Assembly: GCA_948099385.1 (NCBI GenBank)
Contig: CANUEZ040000113.1
Span: 5,964,501 to 6,028,500, forward strand
Direction: 5' to 3'
Length of the DNA: 64,000 nucleotides
DNA from: Fasciola hepatica
Taxonomy: Eukaryota > Platyhelminthes > Trematoda > Plagiorchiida > Fasciolidae
This document shows positions 58,529-64,000 of the stretch, one piece after another; the first letter of the stretch is position 1; every line of letters starts with the position of its first letter. Made by a program: the position numbers and the translations under genes. Below the pieces are notes generated by a model that did not search any database, was not told the origin of the DNA, and was given only the letters and a program-made list of their open reading frames with translations.

Positions 58529-58905
58529 TGTAACAGCCGGTCGTGGAAAATCCCCCTTTTTCCCTCGCGATTCAGTGTTTTTCCTAACATCACTCATTTG
58601 CCTACACTATTGACGTGTCTTTACGAACTGGTTGTTTTTATGGACCAATTGTTGTTCGTTCGCGCTCACAGCGTCACTTTGTCTTATCCTTGTTCAGGAT
58701 CTGCATGACGCACGTGCTCCTTACTCGCAAGCCGCGATTCGGTTTCTCGTTTGTTGAGTCCTTGTGATCTCATTATTGAGGTTTGTATCTTTTTGGTGTC
58801 ACTGTTCATTTAATAATCTAGTATCGTAGAATATCGCAGATAATCGTCTTTTGATTTCGGGATCCATTGTGAATTTGGCTACGCATTGCTCAATCGTTCG
58901 TTACA
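58529..58905 (+). repeat. BEL copy 2 5' LTR (U3 type B)
   Basis: 377 bases, TGTAACAGCCGG to CGTTACA. U3 contains CCCTCGCGATTCAGTG, as in the 3' LTR of copy 1. A primer-binding site complementary to a tRNA was not identified directly after the LTR. Confidence 0.93.
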
Positions 58906-58945
58906 ATACTCAATAGATCAATTTGGAACGGGAAAATCACGGAAA

Positions 58946-59416
58946 ATGCCAAGAAAATGGCCGAAAACATTGGAATCCGGACAGAAAGTAATATGGCAAG
59001 TCACTGGGGAGGTTAAGGGTACCTTTGACTCTTTAGTTAATGTTAGATCACCTAGTGCTGTCAGTGCTAGTTCATGTGTTACTGAGGGCAATATGGACTG
59101 TAAAGATGTCGATCTATGTAGGCTGGGGATATTATACCTAGGACAACAACTGTTATCTGCTAGAAAACAGGCCCAGGAAGCAGAACAGAAGTGTAGACAG
59201 AAAGAGAGTGAGCATGAGATCAGCGACTACGACGCTCCCGATAGATCAGGGTGCAATAAGATAGGGAACCTTACGTCGGTCACCAACTATAGAACATCAA
59301 CGGTCGATTTGCCAAGAGTAGAACTGACGGCTTTTGACGGGCGAGCTGATCATTACTGCAAGTTAGTCAAGCAGTTCGAAACGTTCGTTGAAAATAAGGT
59401 AACCGACCCCGGGTAA
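58946..59416 (+). pseudogene. BEL copy 2 gag N-terminus
   Basis: Begins MPRKWPKTLES (ATG in an AAAATGC context) or at an earlier Met within the LTR (58886). Contains a Gln/Glu-rich stretch near residue 90 (KQAQEAEQKCRQKES) likely to be a coiled coil, then VELTAFDGRADHYCKLVKQF, typical of BEL gag. It ends at TAA 59414-59416, after which the same frame continues RLPYLTHYCRGRAREVIDGC, so one substitution (probably CAA to TAA) splits gag. Confidence 0.9.
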
Positions 59417-60775
59417 AGGCTTCCTTATCTGACTCACTACTGCCGAGGCCGAGCAAGGGAAGTTATCGACGGGTGTAACATGCTCGACCCGGAACAAGGC
59501 TACACAAGAGCAAGAAAGATTCTAAGGGACTTGTTTGGCCAACCGTTCAAAGTAGCCCGTAACCTAATAGAGGGCGTGATGGTAGAGGCAAAGAGAACCA
59601 GGGGCAATGTCTACACAATGGCCGACCTGGTGATTAAGATGCAAAACTGCTCAACAACCCTCAACCATTTAGGTTACAGGGCTGACCTAGACGCAATGCG
59701 CACTTTGGAAAGCATAGTCCGTCGCCTTTCTCCCGAACTACAGGGTCGGTGGGCGGCAGAAGCAGAACGGATAAGCCGAAGCGACAGGGAAGCTAACTTC
59801 GAAGACCTGACCGAATACTTGGACAGGCAAACCAAGATAGCTGACAGCAGGTTCGGCCGACTCATCCGGGACAGCAACCGAGCAAACAAGTCTAGCACTA
59901 GCCAGGTTCAAACCCCTGCTCGGGAACAGCCGAAATATCGGCCTTGGACCAATGCACATGCCATTTCACGCGATGCTACTGCGCAACCCAATTGCAGGTC
60001 CTGTGATGCTAGCCATGGCCTACCAGAATGCCCCAAGTTCGGCAACGCCACAATAGACGAACGGTGGGGGATGGCGAGGATTGCAGGAGCGTGTTTTATT
60101 TGTCTCAACACCACACACCTGGCGGCAGCTTGTAGAACGAGGAACAGATGTGGTTATGAGGGCTGCACGGGCAGACACCATCGGCTGCTGCATCAGGCGA
60201 GAGTAACCTTACCCGAGACGAGTACCAAACCCAGTGTTATTTGTTCAACGTCGCGGTCTGCCAGTAAACCGGTACGTTTAGCAGTGGTTGCCGTGGGAGT
60301 AGTGACCCCAACTGGGGTGTTCAAAGCGTTGGCTTTCGTCGATAGTGGATCTGACACTACCCTAGTGAAACAGCGGTTTGCCGACAGACACCGGCTCGCT
60401 AAGGGTGCGACTTCGTCAGCAGTGAGCACGGTGGGCGGTAAACAGGTAATGACTGCCGGCCGGTTGAGGTTGCGACTCATCTCTCTAGACACTAACGAGC
60501 AAATCGAACCAAAGGAAGCACTCACGTTAGCGGATCTCCCCATGCGAGCACCAAGGTCGGTCAACGCAATCTTGACTAAGTGCCTCCACCTGCAGGATGT
60601 AACTGTTGTAGACTGGGAAGATGATGAAGTGGATCTCCTCATCGGCTGCGACGTGCCAGAGGCGCATTGGGTACTTGACCAAAGAGTGGGCGACCGTCAG
60701 GCACCTTATGCCGTGCGCACGGCTCTGGGATGGGAGTCATACGGTCCAGTAGGGGTGCGTGGTTCCGTGAATTAA
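59417..60775 (+). pseudogene. BEL copy 2 gag C-terminus and protease
   Basis: Open from after the TAA to 60775. Capsid-like helices, then knuckles near 59994-60032, 60091-60132 and 60148-60190. Aspartic protease FVDSGSD has its catalytic Asp at 60341-60343, with the LLIGCD block near 60640. Ends TAA at 60773-60775 near GWESYGPVG; pol continues in another frame (RRNGRIEYHLQRLYEKEF, S..EDHSAL). Confidence 0.93.
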
Positions 60776-61538
60776 TTATCCGCCGAAACGGACGCATAGA
60801 GTACCATTTGCAGCGGCTGTATGAAAAGGAGTTTCATGACATCGGAGACGAAAGACCATCGTTGTCTCAAGAGGATCATTCCGCTTTGCAAACGATGAGG
60901 CAAGGCACTAGAGGCCTTAAAAACAGCTCGAGGTTCCCCTCCCATGGCGCACATCTGTCGACCCATGGGCTGATAACAGAAATTATGTTCTCCAACGATT
61001 ACTACAACTAAAAGAACGCTTCATTCGAGACCAGAATCTGTGGGAACGATGTGCGGATTTAATGAAGCGAAACGAAGCCCTCGGCTACGTTGAAAAGGTG
61101 CCTGCTAACACCGACGGCAAAAAGGGTATCTGGCATCTGCCTCAGCACCCGGTTATCAACCCTAAGAAACCCGAAAATCTGTGGGTGGTTTTCGACTGTG
61201 CGGCCAAGTTCCAGGGCAAGTCGCTAGACGATCGCCTACTACAAGGGCCTGACTGGACCACACCACCAATCGAAGTGTTGTGCCGTTCCAGAGTGGGTGG
61301 AGTGGCCTTGTCCTCGGACATTAGGGGAACTTTTCATCAGGTGAAAGTGCCGGTAGGAGAACGAGATCCCTTGCGTTTCCTGTGTTGGGAAGAGAACGAC
61401 CGGGACAATGCAGTGGTGAATTATAGGATGACCGTCCACCCCTTCGGAGCCATATCGTCATCTTTCTGTACGGACTACGCCCTTCCGGGAAGCTGCGAAC
61501 AAACTTGGAGATCTGGTCCATCGGCCGGTGGTAGATAG
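60776..61538 (+). pseudogene. BEL copy 2 reverse transcriptase, first part
   Basis: Frame shifts by about 60990 into NRNYVLQRLLQLKERF and the frame 61062-61538 (158 codons) with NPKKPENLWVVFDCAAK, LDDRLLQGPDWT, SSDIRGTFHQVKV (first catalytic Asp) and HPFGAISSSF. It then frameshifts near 61480, at the same site as copy 1. Confidence 0.9.
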
Positions 61539-62640
61539 CGTCAGCAAACATTTCTACGTGGACGACTATCTTGGGTCATTCGATGATGTGGAACCAGCCC
61601 TAGAGCAGTTCAGAGGCCTGACAAGTTCCCTAGAAGGGGGAGGGTTCCATCTAACAAAATGGCTATCGAAAGCTCCAGAAGTTTTCGAGGTCACTCGGTA
61701 CCACAAAAAGGCCGGAAGGGTTAGAGATTTGGGCGGCTCTCCACTTCCTATCGAGCGCACTATAGGAATACAATGGGACGCGGAAACGGACGACTTTGTT
61801 TTCGAGCTAAACGTTCCCGAGCTGCCAATAACCCGTCGTGGCATACTATCTGCCGTCTCAAGTTTGTTCGACCCGCTCGGTTTCGTCTCTCCCTGGCTGC
61901 TGCCCGGAAAGATCTTGCTGCAGCGGCCGTGCCGTAAGAAAGTTGATTGGGACCAGTCGCTGGACCGAGAGGACCGGCTGGACTGGGAAGAAGTTGTAAA
62001 CACCTTGAAGAAATTAGGGGAAATTAGGATTCCACGATGTTTGACTCCTGGCCATACAACGCCGACGAGAGAACTACATGCTTCTTTCGATGCATCCGAA
62101 GTCGTTTACGAGACTGTGGTGTACTGACGATGGTGCACAGGAGATGGACAATATACTACAAGGATCCTGTTCGCCAAAGCCCGCGTTGCTTCACTGAAGT
62201 CGGTCTCGATCCCACGCCTTGAATTCAGCGCAGGCGTGTTAGCGGTGACGGTGGTACAAGCGGTGAAGAGATGTTTGGACTTCTACATTTGGTCGGCCAG
62301 CTTTTGGACGGACTCAACGATAGCACTCTAATACATTATCAACGCCCGGAGCCGGTTTATTACTTTCGTTGCTAACCGGCTCGCGATTATCCACGATGAA
62401 TCAGCCACGAATCAGTGGACGTATATCAGGTCTGGCGATAATCCGGCCGACCTGTTCTCCCGAGGTGCGACCAATTTCGGGCAACTGGACACGTGGACGA
62501 GAGGGCCAAACTTCCGGCAAGTGCCTAAACAGGACTGGCCCATGTTCGAATTAAAAACCCCTACGGAAGTAGAACTGGGGATCAAAGGCTTAGTGATAGC
62601 GGCCAACGTCGTCGAAACGACATCCATTTTATCGCGACTG
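61528..62640 (+). pseudogene. BEL copy 2 reverse transcriptase palm and RNase H
   Basis: SVSKHFYVDDYLGSF with YVDD at 61555-61566, then GGGFHLTKWLS, SSLFDPLGFVSP, and the RNase H start ELHASFDASEVVY. A stop at 62125-62127 is followed by a shifted frame (FAKARVASLKSVSIPRLE, SASFWTDST, a TAA in IAL-stop-YI near 62330, RFITFVANRL, GDNPADLFSRG) running to a TAA just before 62659. Dead copy. Confidence 0.9.
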
Positions 62641-62658
62641 GTCAGGTTTTATTCCTAA

Positions 62659-63224
62659 ATGAAGACGCTTCGTTCGCTAGTTTGGCTAACTAGGTTCAAG
62701 AGAAATCTACTAGTCATGAAAGGGCTACGGCCCTCAGGCCGGATACGGGTCGGCCCGATAAGTCCCGATGAGCTACAAGCTGCAGAATACGATATTTTCC
62801 GAATGACACAACGCGAGGCTTTCGCCCAAGAACTCAAGAGGGCGGAAAAGTGGGACCAATCAACGAAAAAATATCATCTTCGAGAGGCGAATTGAAGCGT
62901 TTAAACCCCAAACTCACCGACGGAATGCTGCGGGTGGATGGTAGGCTGACAAACGCCCACCTGAGCTTCGACACAAAGTATCCTATACTGCTGCCTGCGA
63001 GACAACCTGTAGTAGAGCTAATGATTCAACACGTCCACGCCGTGGAGGGACATGCCGGGGAAAGTCACGCGACGAGCGTCATCCGAAAGTGCCTTTGGTT
63101 GTTGAGAGGACGAGAGACTGTAAAACGCGTAGTCCGACGGTGTGTGCAATGTAGGAAACGCAATGCCACGGCGGGAAAACAACTCATGGCCCCATTACCA
63201 GAATGCAGGGTGACTACGGGCTAG
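62659..63224 (+). pseudogene. BEL copy 2 integrase zinc-binding region
   Basis: Frame 62659-62895 (TLRSLVWLTRFKRNLL) and overlapping frame 62850-63224 with the HHCC segment (HVHAVEGHAGE...CVQCRKRNA). One residue differs from copy 1 (Gln for Lys in LPAR.PVV). Confidence 0.87.
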
Positions 63225-63239
63225 TGGCCGTTCAGTGCC

Positions 63240-64000
63240 ACCGGGTTGGACTATTTCGGGCCCTTGTGGATCAAGTGCGGGAAAAGATTAAAAAAGCGAT
63301 ATGGATGTATCATGACGTGCATGAAATCACGTGCTGTACACCCAGAAGTCGCACATTCGATGACGACCGATTCGTTTCTACGGGCCTTGCAAAGATTTAT
63401 CAACCGAAGAGGCGTACCGGCCGATATACACTCAGATAATGGATCGAACTTTGTGGGCGCTCACCGGGAATTGCAGCATTGGCACAAGAACATAAACAGG
63501 GACGAACCGCAGGACCGAACCGTGGCCTACGGCATACGATGGCATTTCAACCCCCCACAGGCCAGCCACCGAGGCGGCGTATGGGAACGCATGACCCGGT
63601 CAGCCAGACGGATATTGCTGTCAATCATGGAGCAGCAGCCGCCCGACGACGAGACGCTGAACACCGTCATGACTGAGGTGGAGAGAATCCTGAACAACTG
63701 CCCCCTGGTTCCAGTAATGAACGGCGACCCCACCCACCTGGCGCTCACCCCGAACGACTTATTGACGTTAAGGTCGAACGAGGATTTCCAAGGGCCGGCA
63801 AACCTTCGTGGGAGCTACCTCCACGGATGGAAGCAGGCGAATTATCTTGCCAAGGTTTTCTGGAGGCGATGGCTGCGGGAATACCTACCGGCTCTGCAGA
63901 CTCAACAGAAGTGGCTGGTCAAAATAAGACCATTCAAGGTTGGGGATGTGGTGATGATCGCAGACGAACGCGCACATTTCAGCACCTGGTCTTTGGGAGT
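63240..64000 (+). pseudogene. BEL copy 2 integrase core (cut by window end)
   Basis: Same D-D-E core as copy 1: DYFGPLW at about 63247, IHSDNGSNF near 63430, EVERILNN near 63680. It continues through WLVKIRPFKVGDVV to the last base of the window. Confidence 0.9.

Larger units (their letters stand above)
58529..64000 (+). mobile_element. BEL/Pao LTR retrotransposon, copy 2 (cut by window end)
   Basis: Plus-strand mirror of copy 1. Coordinates of matching frames sum to 116651 up to about 62300 and to 116650 beyond it, which shows a single net one-base indel between the arms over more than 5 kb. Present: 5' LTR 58529-58905, gag, protease, reverse transcriptase, RNase H and most of integrase. 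The 3' LTR lies beyond base 64000. It shares with copy 1 the gag TAA, the gag-pol and reverse transcriptase frameshifts and the RNase H and integrase stops. Confidence 0.93.

Overview
This is an animal nuclear genomic window, most likely from a flatworm and probably a digenean trematode. That is an inference from the repeat families: RTE-type LINEs resembling schistosome SR2, CsRn1-like Gypsy elements, CR1-type LINEs and BEL/Pao elements, together with long TE-filled introns. No prokaryotic gene organisation is present.

One conventional host gene is recognisable. A divergent NOP56-like gene (box C/D snoRNP core protein) lies on the minus strand as four exons: 40089-39818, 17350-16726, 6834-6476 and 4196-3788. 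All visible splice sites are GT/AG, and codon phases match across all three introns. The gene is at least 36 kb long, with introns of about 22.5, 9.9 and 2.3 kb. The first coding exon and the C-terminal exon(s) were not found.

Almost everything else is transposable-element debris. Positions 1-3.8 kb hold a LINE fragment and pogo-like and Tc1/mariner-like remnants. Intron 9.9 kb holds a Gypsy remnant, several LINE fragments and one nearly intact RTE element (12.3-16.1 kb, one in-frame stop). Intron 22.5 kb holds SINEs, two RTE-B copies in inverted orientation, a 1.2-kb direct and a 1.0-kb inverted near-identical duplication, a perfect 146-bp palindrome made from a SINE tail, a pogo-like remnant, and an RTE-A copy carrying two SINEs and an internally deleted Gypsy element. 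Upstream of the gene (41-51 kb) lie three minus-strand CR1-type LINE copies, two of them carrying solo BEL LTRs. The right end (51.5-64.0 kb) is a pair of BEL/Pao elements arranged head to head, near-identical inverted arms of more than 5 kb separated by 407 bp. They share the same inactivating lesions but have mismatched LTR types.

The elements do not form a pathway; the layout is a record of nested insertion, local duplication and possible inversion in and next to a housekeeping gene. Element boundaries are estimates made by reading translations and comparing copies inside the window; no database search was possible.
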